DNA of 64,000 bases from positions 72,769,203 to 72,833,202 of the forward strand of contig NC_085139.1 in assembly GCF_024139115.2 (NCBI RefSeq). Reading direction: 5' to 3'. The notes beneath the pieces were generated by a model. The model was not told the origin of the DNA and ran no database searches. It was given only the letters and a program-made list of their open reading frames with translations. A program made the position numbers and the translations under genes. Source of the DNA: Armigeres subalbatus (Eukaryota > Arthropoda > Insecta > Diptera > Culicidae). Positions 1 to 12,149 of this stretch are shown piece by piece (position 1 is the first letter of the stretch; each line of letters opens with the position of its first letter).

Positions 1-746
1 TAACTGCAAAACATTTTGGCTCATGGGAATATTTTCAAAATACCCCTTCACTCGCTTGAAAGAAAAAAGACGACTCTTTCAGCAGCACCCAGGTCTATGA
101 CACATTTTTTGCAGTAGCAGACTTGACACGAGAAATTGTTTTTTTCGCCATAGCACCTTACGGGTCAGTTGATCATATGCTGACCGATTATGTAATTTCG
201 ATCTTATGTTTTTATGCTCGAGGCCTAATGAACAATAACTTGTCGTAAAAAATTAGGGTGAAGTTCTGAGAAAAACCCTATTGGGATCCTGATTAGCATC
301 GACTCGAGATTCTAAGAAGCATCCACTCATGATTATGAGCCAAATTCGTTCGAGATTCTAAACTAAATCCGTTTGGAATTCTAAACAGACTCTATTTGAG
401 ATTCTGCAACGAATCTGTTCGGGATTCAAAATTTCAAACAGAATCCGTTTGGATTCGAGTTCTAAAGAGAATCCGTTTGTAATTCTGAACATAATTTCGG
501 TTGAGATTTGGAGAGGAATTTGTACAGAGTTCTGAACAGAGTCCGTTTAGGATTCTGAAAAGAATCTTTTTGAGATTCGGAACATAATTTGTTTGGAATT
601 CGAATCCCAATCCGTTTGAAATTCTGAATAGAACCCGTTGAAGGTTCCTAACAGAATCTGTTTGCGATTCTGAAAAAAAATCGAATGGTTTTTGAACAGA
701 ATTTATTTAGGATTCTGAAAAGAATACGTTTGCGATTCTGAACAAA
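1..746. repeat. Degenerate ~23-bp repeat (ATTCTGAACAGAATCCGTTT-like)
   Basis: No gene is visible. From about 340 to 746 the sequence is a run of imperfect copies of a motif like gaatccgtttggaattctga, with spacing near 22-24 bp and many substitutions. The first 300 bases show nothing I recognise. The repeats run directly into the 151-bp satellite. Confidence 0.7.
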
Positions 747-2379
747 GTGGCCAAACTGACCAATGACCACCTTTATAAGAATTGCGAATCTATTCAAAAC
801 AAATTGTGAAGAAAGAGCCATCACACGACATGTTTCGGAGAAGGATCGCAATTGTCCCATTTAAATGTTCCTTGGGAGCATTCCGGGTGTCCCAAGAGTG
901 GCCAAACTGTCCAATGATCATTTTTGTAAGAACAGCGAGTTTATTCATAACAAATTGTGAAGAAAGAGCCGTCGCGTTACATGTTTCGGAGCAAAATCAA
1001 AATTGTCCCCTTTACAGGTTTCTTGGGGGTATTCCGGGCGTCACAAACTGACCATCGACCACTTTTATAACAACAGCGAGTATATTCATGAAAAATTGTG
1101 AAGAAAGAGCCGTCGCACGACATGTTTCGGAGCAAAATCGAAATTGTCCCAATTAAATGTTCCTTTGGGGCATTCCGGGCGTCACGAGAGTGCCCAAACT
1201 GACCAGAGACCACTTTTATAAAAACAGCGAGTATATTCATGAAAAATTGTGAAGAAAGAGCGGTCGCACGACATGTTTCGGAGCAAAATCGAAATTGTCC
1301 CCTTTACAGGTTCCCTGGGGGCATTCCAGGTGTCACAAGAGTGGCCAAACTGACCATCGACCACTTTTATAACAACAGCGAGTATATTCATGAAAAATTG
1401 TGAAGAAAGAGCCGTCGCACGACATGCTACGGAGCAAAATCGAAATTGTCCCCTTTACAGGTTCCCTGGGGGCATTCCGGGTGTCACAAGAGTGGCCAAA
1501 CTGACCATGGACCACTTTTATAACAACAGCGAGAATATTCATGAAAAATTGTGAAGAAAGAGTCGTCATACGACATGTTTCGGAGCAAAATCGAAATTGT
1601 CCCCTTTACAGGTTCCCTGGGGGCATTCCGGGCGTCACAAGAGTGGCCAAACTGACCAAAGACCACTTTTATAACAACAGCGAGAATATTCATGAAAAAT
1701 TGTGAAGAAAGAGCCGTCACACGACATGTTTCGGAGCAAAATCGAAATTGTCCCCTTTACAGGTTCCCTGGGGGCATTCCGGGTGTCACAAGAGTGGTCA
1801 AACTGACCATCGACCACTTTTATAACAACAGCGAGTATATTCATGAAAAATTGTGAAGAAAGAGCCGTCGCACGACATGTTTCGGAGCAAAATCGAAATT
1901 GTCCCCTTTACAGGTTCCCTGGGGGCATTCCAGGTGTCACAAGAGTGGCCAAACTGACCATCGACCACTTTTATAACAACAGCGAGTATATTCATGAAAA
2001 ATTGTGAAGAAAGAGCCGTTGCACGACATGTTTCGGAGCAAAATCGAAATTGTCCCCTTTACAGGTTCCCTGGGGGCATTCCGGGTGTCACAAGAGTGGC
2101 CAAACTGACCATCGACCACTTTTATAACAACAGCGAGTATATTCATCAAAAATTGTGAAGAAAGAGCCGTCGCACGACATGTTTCGGAACAAAATCGAAA
2201 TTGTCCCCTTTACAGGTTCCCTTGGGGCATTCCGGGCGTCACAAGAGTGGCCAAACTGACCATAGACCACTTTTATAACAACAGCGAGTATATTCATGAA
2301 AAATTGTGAAGAAAGAGCCGTCGAACGACATGTTTCGGAGCAAAATCGAAATTGTCCCCTTTACAGGTTCCCTGGGGAC
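747..2379. repeat. 151-bp tandem satellite, about 11 copies
   Basis: The phrase gagtggccaaactgacca recurs at 1339, 1490, 1641, 1792, 1943, 2094 and 2245, exactly 151 bp apart. Earlier units begin near 747, 896, 1044 and 1188, with small indels and more substitutions. Each unit also carries gtgaagaaagagccgtcg, acatgtttcggagcaaaatc and ttacaggttccctggg. Units on the left are more diverged than those on the right. The small minus-strand reading frames of 65-89 codons that repeat every 151 bp are a by-product of the array, because 151 is not a multiple of 3 and each frame closes after one to two units. No protein function is suggested. Confidence 0.95.
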
Positions 2380-4075
2380 ATTTGGAAGCTTCCTGGGATG
2401 TCCGTATGGAAGACTAACTTTCGGAAAAATCGCTATGAGACTCGTTATTAGTGTGGCAATATTGTTTTATACTGTTTGATATGGGTTCCATGGAAAAAAA
2501 ATTGAGTAACTGGCGAAATACCCCAAACACCAGTTTGCTGGTACCCCAAGGGAATCTGGAATAATTCCGGAACCATCCAGAAATTCCAAAAAACTCAGTG
2601 TGCAGCCAAAACTAGAATAAAAATTGGACCTTGTGTCAAAATTTCATCAAGATTGGACAAAAAATAAAAAAGTTATGATTTTTTCAAAATCAAAAATCGC
2701 TTTCTCAAAGAGCTTGGCCTTTTGGGTGTTAAGCTACAACTTAAATTGCGAGAAGTTCATTAGAAGCTTTCCTGGGATCAACCGAGTCGCATACTCTAAA
2801 GCACGTACATAAACCAACGACAAATGGTTTAACTACACAAAAAGCCCCGCCAAATCCAACAATGCTGAATACCACTAACAGCTTTAGGGCGACCGGTTAG
2901 AACTCATAATTTTCCATGTAATTATCACGTTCAGCTGTAATTATGCACTGCACGAAGTTCTACCCTACTCACAGAAGCAAAAACATGTACCTCTCATTAG
3001 GCGGCGAAGTGCCCGAAGTGGCATAAAAAACGGAATTAAAGCATTTTCCTGTGTGGTACTGGGGTTTGATTCTCTCGGTCCATGAAAGGGGAGAAGTTGA
3101 GGGGATTCGTCACTAGCTTTCAATTAACTTGCTTCGAAAAAGGGCTGACATGAATTTGGAATCAATGGTTATTTAATGCTTTCAAACTAACGAAAAATAC
3201 CCCAATCTCCCCAAAATTTAGGAATCTGCTTATTACTAACCAAAGTACCACAATTAATACCGTACATCCGTGTGGCGATAAAATGGCAATCCAACCGAAC
3301 AAATCCATCCGCTCGTGATGTGCAAACCTAATTCGACGGATCCCGCCCGGGCAGCCCATACTCTAAATTTGCGATAAATTTCCGACCTGATTCGGCGGCG
3401 GAAGGATTAGTCCCACCCACAAACCAATCGACGCCGCACCTATCTACGCGTACAAATGAAGCCAACAGTGTCATAAATCTGAACCCCGAATAATGCATTG
3501 CGAAGCTTTTGATTTATACCCGGCGAGGATCCCGATCGGCCGTCGATTCCCTAAATTCACGCCTCTAATCGAAGCCCAAACAACGGGCAGCTGGTTACGT
3601 TCGGGGCAAAGCGCCATAAAATTATTCATTCATCGCGAATGAATCAACACTGGGCCATATTTTCAATTTTCTGTATGGTTTATTCATTTGGGACAACAAC
3701 GCTGGCTTGGGATCGGATGGAAAAGAGGCGAAAGATTTGATTTTCATACACATTTTTTTTCTTCTTCTCGCTCACCCTAATCGCTTTGTTTACTGAAGAA
3801 GGGTTTTATACTCGGACCCTTGGAGGAGAATGCAAGTCGGGATCAAGAGGAAAAGTTTACCTAAAGATATTTTACCTTTTTTCGGGCACAGGTGGGACAG
3901 CAGTAGATAAGGGTATCTTACGGGTGGAACTTCTTCTTATACAGTAGTCGAATTTGTGGAAAATATGTCAAATTATTAAAGCATATTAAATCGAAATTAT
4001 TTAAAATTGCCAAAGAATATCATTTGGCATAAACAAATTCGAATAGCATCATGCTTTGAATAGTTTAAATTTGGA
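2380..4075. other. Non-repetitive intergenic DNA, no gene recognised
   Basis: This 1.7-kb stretch separates the two satellites. Short reading frames (for example 2624-2812 plus and 3162-3359 minus) have no recognisable domain and look like chance. No splice pattern, RNA gene or inverted repeat stood out. Confidence 0.6.
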
Positions 4076-5650
4076 TTATACTTGGTGTGGATTTGAATTG
4101 GAGTTCGATTGAATTTGTATTGAATTTTGATTGGATTGATTGGATTTCGACCAGATTTGCATTGGATTTGAATAGATTTTTTTTTCTTTATTTAAGTGAT
4201 TTTCCTTAGTTCACTGAGTTCATCACTGGAATAGATTTCAGATAGGAAATGGATTGGATTTGATTTGTATTGGATTTGGATTGGCTTTAGGTGTGAATTG
4301 GATTGAACTTTAAATGAATTTTCATTGGAATTAGAGTTGATTTTGATTGGATTTGGATGGAATTTGGATTTTATTTGAATTTGGATTGAACTCGAATTGG
4401 ATTTTAATTTTATTTGAATTGGGTTTGGATATGATTTGGATTGGATTTGGATTGATATTGGAAAGGGTTTGTATTGAATTTAGATTTTAATTGGCTATAG
4501 ATAGGAGTTGGATTTAGATTTAAATTGAGTTGGATTCGAATTGTATTTGGTTTGGAATTGAATTTGAATTGGATTTTTATTGGATTGGATTTAATTTTGA
4601 TATGAATTGGATCTGGATTGGAATTAAATTAGATTTCTATTGGATTTCGATGGGTTTGAAAAATGTATTGAATTTGGATAGGATTTGTGTTAGGATTGTA
4701 TTTTGATTGGGTTTGGATTTGATTTGGATTGAATTTTGATAAGGTTCAAATAGAATTTGGGTTGGATTTTGAATGGTTTTGGATCAGAGGTGGATAGATT
4801 GGATTTGAATTAGATGTGGATTAAGTTTTGATTGGATTTGGTATATTTTTTTATTGTATTTGAAAGAGATGTCAGAGACGATCAGATTTCGATTTGAATT
4901 TGAGTTAGATTTTAAATTAATTGGATTTAAATTGAATTTGTACTGGATTCGAATTGGATTTGGATTGGATTTTGATTGGATCCGGAATATATCTGTACTG
5001 GAGTTGGAAAGGCTTTAATTTGGATTTCGATTAGAAATGTATTTGGATTGGAGTTGGATTTGAATTTGATTAGGGTTACCTATGGATCGGATTTGTATTG
5101 TATTTCAACTTGATTTGGATTGTATTGGGTTAAGATTTGGATTGGAGTTGGATTAGATTTTGATAGGTTTTCGATTGGATTTCGAATTAAATTGTATTAG
5201 GATTGAATCTGGATTGGACTGGATTGAATCCAGATGAGATTTGGATTGAATTTTGATTGAATTACTGTTGGATTTGGTTCGGATTTGGATAGAATGTAGG
5301 TTGCCTTTGAATTGATTTTGGATAGGTTTTTAATTTCAGGTTTCAATCGGTTTGGATTGGAATTAGATTTCGATTTAAATTGAATTGGATTTGGGTTGGG
5401 TTTGAATTGGATTAGTTTGGACTTGGATTGGATGTGGACTGGATTTGAATTGAATTCAGATAAAATTTGAATCGGATTTGGATAGGCTTCAGATTGAAAT
5501 TGGACTGGATTTGGATAGGTTTAAGATTCGGTTTGGATTGGATTTGGATAGGCTTGGGATTTGTATTGGATTAAAGTTGGATTTGGATTATTTTTAAATT
5601 TGGTTTCGATTGGATTAGAATTGTTTTTTTTAGGTTTGAATAAGATTTGT
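4076..5650. repeat. Degenerate border of the GGATTTGGATT satellite
   Basis: The sequence is dominated by scattered ggatttggattg-like words with frequent substitutions and spacing changes. It shares its word composition with the clean array starting near 5705 but has no regular phase. This is the expected look of an old array edge that has escaped homogenisation. Similar degraded words reappear at 10200-10480 and 10855-10980 on the other side. Confidence 0.8.
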
Positions 5651-8600
5651 ATTAAAAACGTCTAAGGCTTTTGATTGGATATGGATTGGAGTTAGGTTTG
5701 TATTCAAATTGAATTGGATTTGGATTGGATTTGGAATGGATTTGGATTGGATTTGGATTTGGATTGGATTTGGATTGGATTTGGATTGGATTTGGATTGG
5801 ATTTGGATTGGATTTGGATTGGATTTGGATTGGATTTGGATTGGATTTGGATTGGATTTGGACTGAATTTGGATTGGATTTGGATTGGATTTGGATTGGA
5901 TTTGGATTGGATTGGATTTGGATTGGATTTGGAATGGATTTGGATTGAAGTTAGGTTTGTATTCAAATTGAATTGGTTTTGGATTGGATTTGGAATGGAT
6001 TTGGATTGGATTTTGATTGGATTTGGATTAGATTTGGATTAGATTTGGATTGGATTTGGATTGGATTTTGATTGGATTTGGATTTGGATTTGGATTTGGA
6101 TTTGGATTGGATTGGATTTGGATTTGGATTTGGATTGGATTTGGATTGGATTTGGATTGGATTTGGATTTCATTTGGATTAGATTTGGATTGGATTTGGA
6201 TTGGATTTGGATTGGATTTGAATTGGATTTGGATTGGATTTGGATTGGATTGGATTTGAATTGGATTTGGATTGGATTTGGATTGGATTTGGATTGGATT
6301 TGGATTGGATTTGGATTGGATTTGGACTGGATTTGGATTGGTTTGGTTGGGTTTGGATTGGTTTGGATTGGTTTGGATTGGTTTGGATTGGTTTGGATTG
6401 GTTTGGACTGGTTTGGATTGGTTTGGACTGGTTTGGATTGGTTTGGTTTGGATTGGTTTGGATTGGTTTGGTTTGGATTGGTTTGATTGGATTAAGATTG
6501 GATTAAGTTGGTTTGCGTTGGTTTGGATTGGTTTGGATTGGTTTGGATTGGTTTGGATTGGTTTGGTTTGGATTTGGTTTGGTTTGGATTGGTTTGGATT
6601 GGATTGAGTTGGTTTGGATTGGATTTGGATTGGATTGGTTTGGATTGGTTTGGATTGGTTTGGATTGGTTTGGATTGGTTTGGATTGGTTTGGATTGCGT
6701 TTGGATTGGTTTGGATTGGTTTGGATTGGTTTGGATTGGTTTGGATTGGTTTGGATTGGTTTGGATTGGATGTGGATTGGTTTGGATTGGTTTGGATTGG
6801 TTTGGATTGGTTTGGATTGGATTTGGATTGGTTTGGATTGGTTTGGATTGGTTTGGATTGGTTTGGATTGGTTTGGATTGGTTTGGATTGGATTGGGTTT
6901 GAATTGGTTTGGGTTGGTTTGGATTGGTTTGCATTGGTTTGGTTTGATTTGGATTTGATTTGGACTGGTTTGGATTGGTTTGGATTGGGTTTGGATTGGT
7001 TTGGATTGGTTTGGATTGGTTTGGATTGGTTTGGACTGGTTTGGATTGGTTTGGATTGGTTTGGTTGGTTCGGTTTGGATTGGTTTGGATTGGTTTGATT
7101 GGTTTGGATTGGTTTGGATTGGTTTGGATTGGTTTGGATTGGTTTGGATTGGTTTGGTTTGGTTTGGTTTGGTTTGGATTGGTTTGGATTGGTTTGGATT
7201 GGTTTCGATTGGTTTGGATTGGTTGGATTGGTTTGGATTTGGTTTGGATTGGTTTGGATTGGTTTGGATTGCATTTGGACTCGATTTGGATTGGTTTGGA
7301 TTGGTTTGGATGGGATTGGGATTGGTTGGGATTGGTTTGGATGGGATTTGGATTGGTTTGGATTGGTTTGGTTTAAATTGGTTTGGATTCGATTTGGATT
7401 GAATTTGGATTGGTTTAGATTGGTTTGGATTTGATTTGGATTGGTTTGGATTGGTTTGGATTGGTTTGGATTGGTTTGGATTGGTTTGGATTGGTTTGGT
7501 TGGTTTGATTGGATTGGGTTTGAATTGGTTTGGATTGGTTTGGATTGGTTTGGATTGGTTTGGATTGGATTTGGTTTGGATTGGTTTGGACTGGTTTGGA
7601 TTGGTTTGGATTGGTTTGGATTGGATTGGATTGGTTTGGATTGGTTTGGATTGGTTTGGATTGGTTTGGATTGGATTGGTTTGGACTGGTTTGGACTGGT
7701 TTGGATTGGTTTGGATTGGGTTTGGATTGGTTTGGATTGGTTTGGATTGGTTTGGATTGGTTTGGACTGGTTTGGATTGGTTTGGACTGGTTTGGATTGG
7801 TTTGGTTTGGATTGGTTTGGTTGGTTTGGTTTGGTTTGGTTTGGTTTGGATTGGATTTGGATTTGGATTTGGATTGGATTTGGATTGGATTTGGATTGGA
7901 TTTTGATTGGATTTGGATTGGATTTGGATTGGATTTGGTTTGGATTTGGTTTGGATTTGGTTTGGATTTGGATAGGATTTTGATTGGATTTGGATTGGAT
8001 TTGGATTGGATTTGGTTTGGATTTGGATTGGATTTGGATTGGATTTGGATTGGTTTTGGATTGGATTTGGATTGGATTTCGATTGGATTTGGATTGGATT
8101 TAGATTGGATTCAGATTGGATTTGAATTGGATTAGGATTGGATTAGCATTGGATTTTGATTGGATTAGGATTGGATTTGGATTGGATTTGGATTTGAATT
8201 GGATTTGGATTGGATTTGGATTTGGATTGTATTTGGATTGGATTTGGATTGGATTTGGATTGCATTTGGACTCGATTTGGATTGGATTTGGATTGGATTT
8301 GGATGGGATTGGGATTGGATTGGGATTGAATTTGGATAGGATTTAGATTGGATTTGGATTGGATTTGGATTTAAATTGGATTTGGATTCGATTTGGATTG
8401 AATTTGGATTGGATTTAGATTGGATTTGGATTGGATTTGGATTGGATTTGGATTGGATTGGGTTTGAATTGGGTTTGAATTGGATTTGGATTGGATTTGG
8501 ATTGGATTTGGATTGGATTTGGATTGGATTTGGATTGGATTTGGATTGGATTTGGATTGGATTTGGATTTGGATTGGATTTGGACTGGATTTGGACTGGA

Positions 8601-10095
8601 TTTGGATTGGATTTGGATTGGATTTGGATTGGATTGGATTGGATTGGATTTGGATTGGATTTGGATTGGATTTGGATTGGATTGGTTTGGACTGGTTTGG
8701 ACTGGATTTGGATTGGTTTGGATTGGGTTTGGATTGGTTTGGATTGGATTTGGATTGGTTTGGATTGGTTTGGATTGGTTTGGATTGGTTTGGACTGGTT
8801 TGGATTGGTTTGGACTGGTTTGGATTGGTTTGGTTTGGATTGGTTTGGATTGGTTTGGTTTGGTTTGGATTGGTTTGGTTTGGTTTGGATTGGTTTGGAT
8901 TGGTTTGGATTGGTTTGGATTGGTTTGATTGGTTTGGATTGGTTTGGATTGGATTTGGTTTGGATTTGGTTTGGTTTGGTTTGGTTTGGATGGGATTTTG
9001 ATTGGTTTGGATTGGTTTGGATTGGTTTGGTTTGGTTTGGATTGGTTTGGATTGGTTTGGATTGGTTTGGATTGGTTCGGTTGGTTTGGATTGGTTTTGG
9101 ATTGGTTTGGATTGGTTCAGATTGGATTTGGTTGGATTGGGATTGGATTGGCGTTGGTTTTGATTGGATTAGGATTGGTTTGGATTGGTTTGGATTTGAA
9201 TTGGATTTGGATTGGATTTGGATTTGGATTGTATTTGGATTGGATTTGGATTGGATTTGGATTGGATTTGGATTGGATTTGGTTTGGATTTGATTGGATT
9301 TGGATTGGATTTGGATTGGATTTCGATTGGATTTGGATTGAATTTGGATTGGATTTAGATTGGATTTGAATTGGATTAGGATTGGATTAGGATTGGATTT
9401 GGATTGGATTTGGATTCGATTTGGATTCGATTTGGATTGAATTTGGATTGGATTGGGATTGGATTGGGATTGAATTGGGATTGAATTTGGATTGGATTTA
9501 GATTGGATTTGGATTGGAATTGGATTATGATTGGATTGGGATTGGATTTGGATTTAAATTGGATTTGGATTCGATTTGGATTGAATTTGGATTGGATTTG
9601 GATTGGATTGGGATTGAATTGGGATTGAATTTGGATTGGATTTAGATTGGATTTGGATTGGATTTGGATTGGATTTGGATTGGATTTGGATTGGATTTGG
9701 ATTGGATTTGGATTGGATTTGGATTGGATTTGGATTGGATTTGGATTGGATTTGGATTGGTTTGGATTGGTTTGGTTGGTTTGGATTGGTTTGTGTTGGT
9801 TTGGATTGGTTTGGATTGGTTTGGATTGGTTTGGATTGGTTGGATTGGATTAAATTTGGATTGGTTTGGTTTGGATTGGTTTGGATTGGTTTGGATTGGA
9901 TTTGGATTGGATTTGGATTGGATTTGGATTGGATTTGGATTGGATTTGGATTGGATTTGGATTGGATTTGGATTGGATTTGGATTGGATTTGGATTGGAT
10001 TTGGATTGGATTTGGATTTGGATTGGATTTGGATTGGATTGGATTTGGATTGGATTTGAAGTAACATGGATTGGGTTTTGATTGGATTTTGATTA
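5651..10095. repeat. Large 10/11-bp simple satellite (GGTTTGGATT / GGATTTGGATT)
   Basis: About 4.4 kb consist of two related units: the 11-mer GGATTTGGATT and the 10-mer GGTTTGGATT, which differ by one A and one shift. Blocks alternate: 11-mer at about 5705-6340, 10-mer at 6340-7850, 11-mer at 7850-8690, 10-mer at 8690-9200, 11-mer at 9200-9760, 10-mer at 9760-9895 and 11-mer at 9895-10060. The units contain no stop codon in several frames, so long open frames appear on both strands, encoding periodic peptides such as LDLDWIWIGFG (11 residues) or FGLVWIGLDW (10 residues) on plus and Asn/Pro/Gln-rich ones on minus. They have no start context, introns or non-periodic segment, so I do not call genes. 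Rare variant words reveal a ~1-kb higher-order period. Confidence 0.97.
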
Positions 10096-10199
10096 AGTAT
10101 CAAATTTATTCGATGAATTTTAAAACGTCTTGGATTGGTTAAAGATTGGAGTTTTTTTTTTTGTTTCTTTTTAAAGAAGGCTTTCATCCCTTGGCTGGC

Positions 10200-11644
10200 T
10201 CACCTCCGGGACAGGTTGGAGTTGGATTTGGATTTTAATTGGATTTGGTTTGTATTTTGATTGGATTTGAACTTGATATGATTTGGATTGATATTGGGTG
10301 AGCTTTGGATTGGATTATGATTTGAATTTGATTTGCTTGGCTTTGGATTCAAGTTGAGTTGGCTTTGTTTTGGCTCTGGATTGAAGTTGATTTGGATTTG
10401 GACTGGATTTGAATAAGATTTTTTTTTAAATCTGAGTTGTAGTTGAATTTGGATTATCGCTATAACTCAATATTTTATCTTACTCGATGAAATTCAAAGT
10501 CCCGTTCCTTCCGTAAGTCGATATCTGCCTTACTCGATATTCATCGCGCTAACTCGATGTCGCCAGAAACAGTTGCATTCACTATATAGTTAGACGTTAG
10601 AAGTGAAAAGTGATAAGCGGGAAGTGAGAAATGAGAAGTTAGATGTGAGAAATACTAGGTAAGAAGTGAGAAATGAGAAGTAAGAAGTAATTAGTGAAAA
10701 ATGAAAAGTGAAATATAAGAAGTGAAAATTTAGAAGTTAGAAGTGATTACTGAGAAAAGAGTCTGAAGTGACATATAAGAAGTTAAAAGTTCATACTTTG
10801 GGAAAGTGAAAAGTGAAAAGGGAAGTGAAAAGGGAAAAATGAGAAGTAACAAATTTGAATTTGGTTCGGATTGGGTTTGAATTAAATTTTAATGAGTTTC
10901 AGATTGAAATCTGATTGAATTTTAGTTGTATTTGGTTTGGATTTGGATTGGAATTGGATTCATTTTGAATTGGATTTTCAAAAATATTTCAAATTATGTT
11001 AAGTCGAAATTTTCCCACTTATATTCTCATTGTTTGCACGCAAACCCGTATCTTCAAGCGATAATATTTTTCCGCAGTAGCAAATCCTTTGCTGGGTTCG
11101 AACGTCTTGGATTATGGCCATCATATCGTTGGGTTTTTTTTTTCCTGGGAAGGATCAGTGGCCAGGTAGGTGTCCCTAATTTTTGGACCATTTTCTTTTA
11201 TCATTCCAACATCTCAGGTACCACACCTACAGCAGGCCCTTCACCTCCCACCTAGCTGCGTTTGGATCCGTTTTTCTAAGCTGCTGTTCAAGTTCAACCT
11301 GTTTGGGGCTCGCATTTCTTTGTGCTCGATTAACTTCCAGTGGAATTTAAAAGTGTGCTTGACTGAGCTTTTGATTATTTTTTTACATAATGGTCCGTGT
11401 TTGGGAGATTATTTCGGTTATCGTTGTTTCTTCATGAGAATGTCTTGAGATGGGTTTAGGTAATTTTTTATGTACCTCATAAGATTCTAAATTTGTTTTC
11501 TGTGGTATTGTATGCAAGGGGTGTGAATGAGTTTGACTTCACGTTTCAAGTTCTTTTATTTTTTAAACAATGACTATAATTAGAAAGGATATTTGATATA
11601 CAATATATTATACGGTTTTTGTAGTTATGTATCAAAAGGTATTC
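10200..11644. repeat. Degraded satellite flank with a GTGAGAA-type repeat
   Basis: From 10200 to 10480 and 10855 to 10980 the sequence holds degraded ggatttgg words. Between about 10585 and 10850 it is made of imperfect agaagtgagaaatgagaagt repeats, the same word family as at 14205-14460 and 19197-19400. The rest (10990-11640) is AT-rich with no recognised gene; the frames at 10926-11255 and 11170-11448 have no domain. Confidence 0.65.
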
Positions 11645-11888
11645 TACACACTTAGTTTTTATTTCTGCAGCTCGGCAAAAATCCGCACAGTCGTGCGCCA
11701 GCAAATTAAAAAACTGATATTTCAGCAAAAATGGCGTTTGTTAGCTGATTTTCGGCAAAATATTTGCTGATTTTCAGCAATTTTGACAGAAATCTCGGCA
11801 AAAAACATGTTTGCTGGGGCACGGCTGTGTGAATCTCGGTAAAAGTTCAACATTTTGCTGAGATCCCGGTAAAAAAATTAAGTGTGTA
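11645..11888. mobile_element. MITE with TACACACTTA termini
   Basis: The left end reads tacacacttagtttttattt and the right end is its near reverse complement (…aaaattaagtgtgta). The 244-bp interior holds variants of ctcggcaaaa and ttttcagca on both strands, giving a folded structure. Flanking TA dinucleotides could be the target duplication. It has no coding capacity, so it is a non-autonomous element; the superfamily is not clear. Confidence 0.65.
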
Positions 11889-11994
11889 AGTTCTATGTAT
11901 GTTACAAATTTCATTACAAGAAATCTCAAACCGTTTATTAAATTGAATTACAAAAAATACTCTTTGAAGCTTAAATCTGTTTTGACGAGAAAAT

Positions 11995-12149
11995 CTCGCT
12001 TAACTTTTCAAAAGGTCCTAAGTAACATTTTTTTCATGAATTAATTTGAATACAGCAATCAATAGCTTTCATGTTGTTCTGTTGATTGCGCTATTCAAAT
12101 TAATTCATGAAATAAATGTTACTTAGGTCCTTTTGAAAAGTTAAGCGAG
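11995..12149. mobile_element. Near-perfect hairpin element (68-bp arms)
   Basis: The left arm starts ctcgcttaacttttcaaaag and the right arm ends with its reverse complement at 12149. The arms are about 68 bp with few mismatches around a ~19-bp loop (tagctttcatgttgttctg). This is a foldback MITE or hairpin with no coding capacity. No convincing target duplication is visible. Confidence 0.8.

Noticed and set aside
6492..7274. 260-codon Asn/Pro/Gln/Lys-rich frame on minus, and matching Trp-rich frames on plus
   Set aside because: They are straight readings of a 10-bp satellite; every frame without a stop gives a periodic peptide and nothing else supports a gene.
4076..10095. Telomere-like repeat (G/T-rich, one strand G-rich)
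   Set aside because: The units GGATTTGGATT and GGTTTGGATT are not TTAGG; the array is internal and flanked by its own degraded copies.
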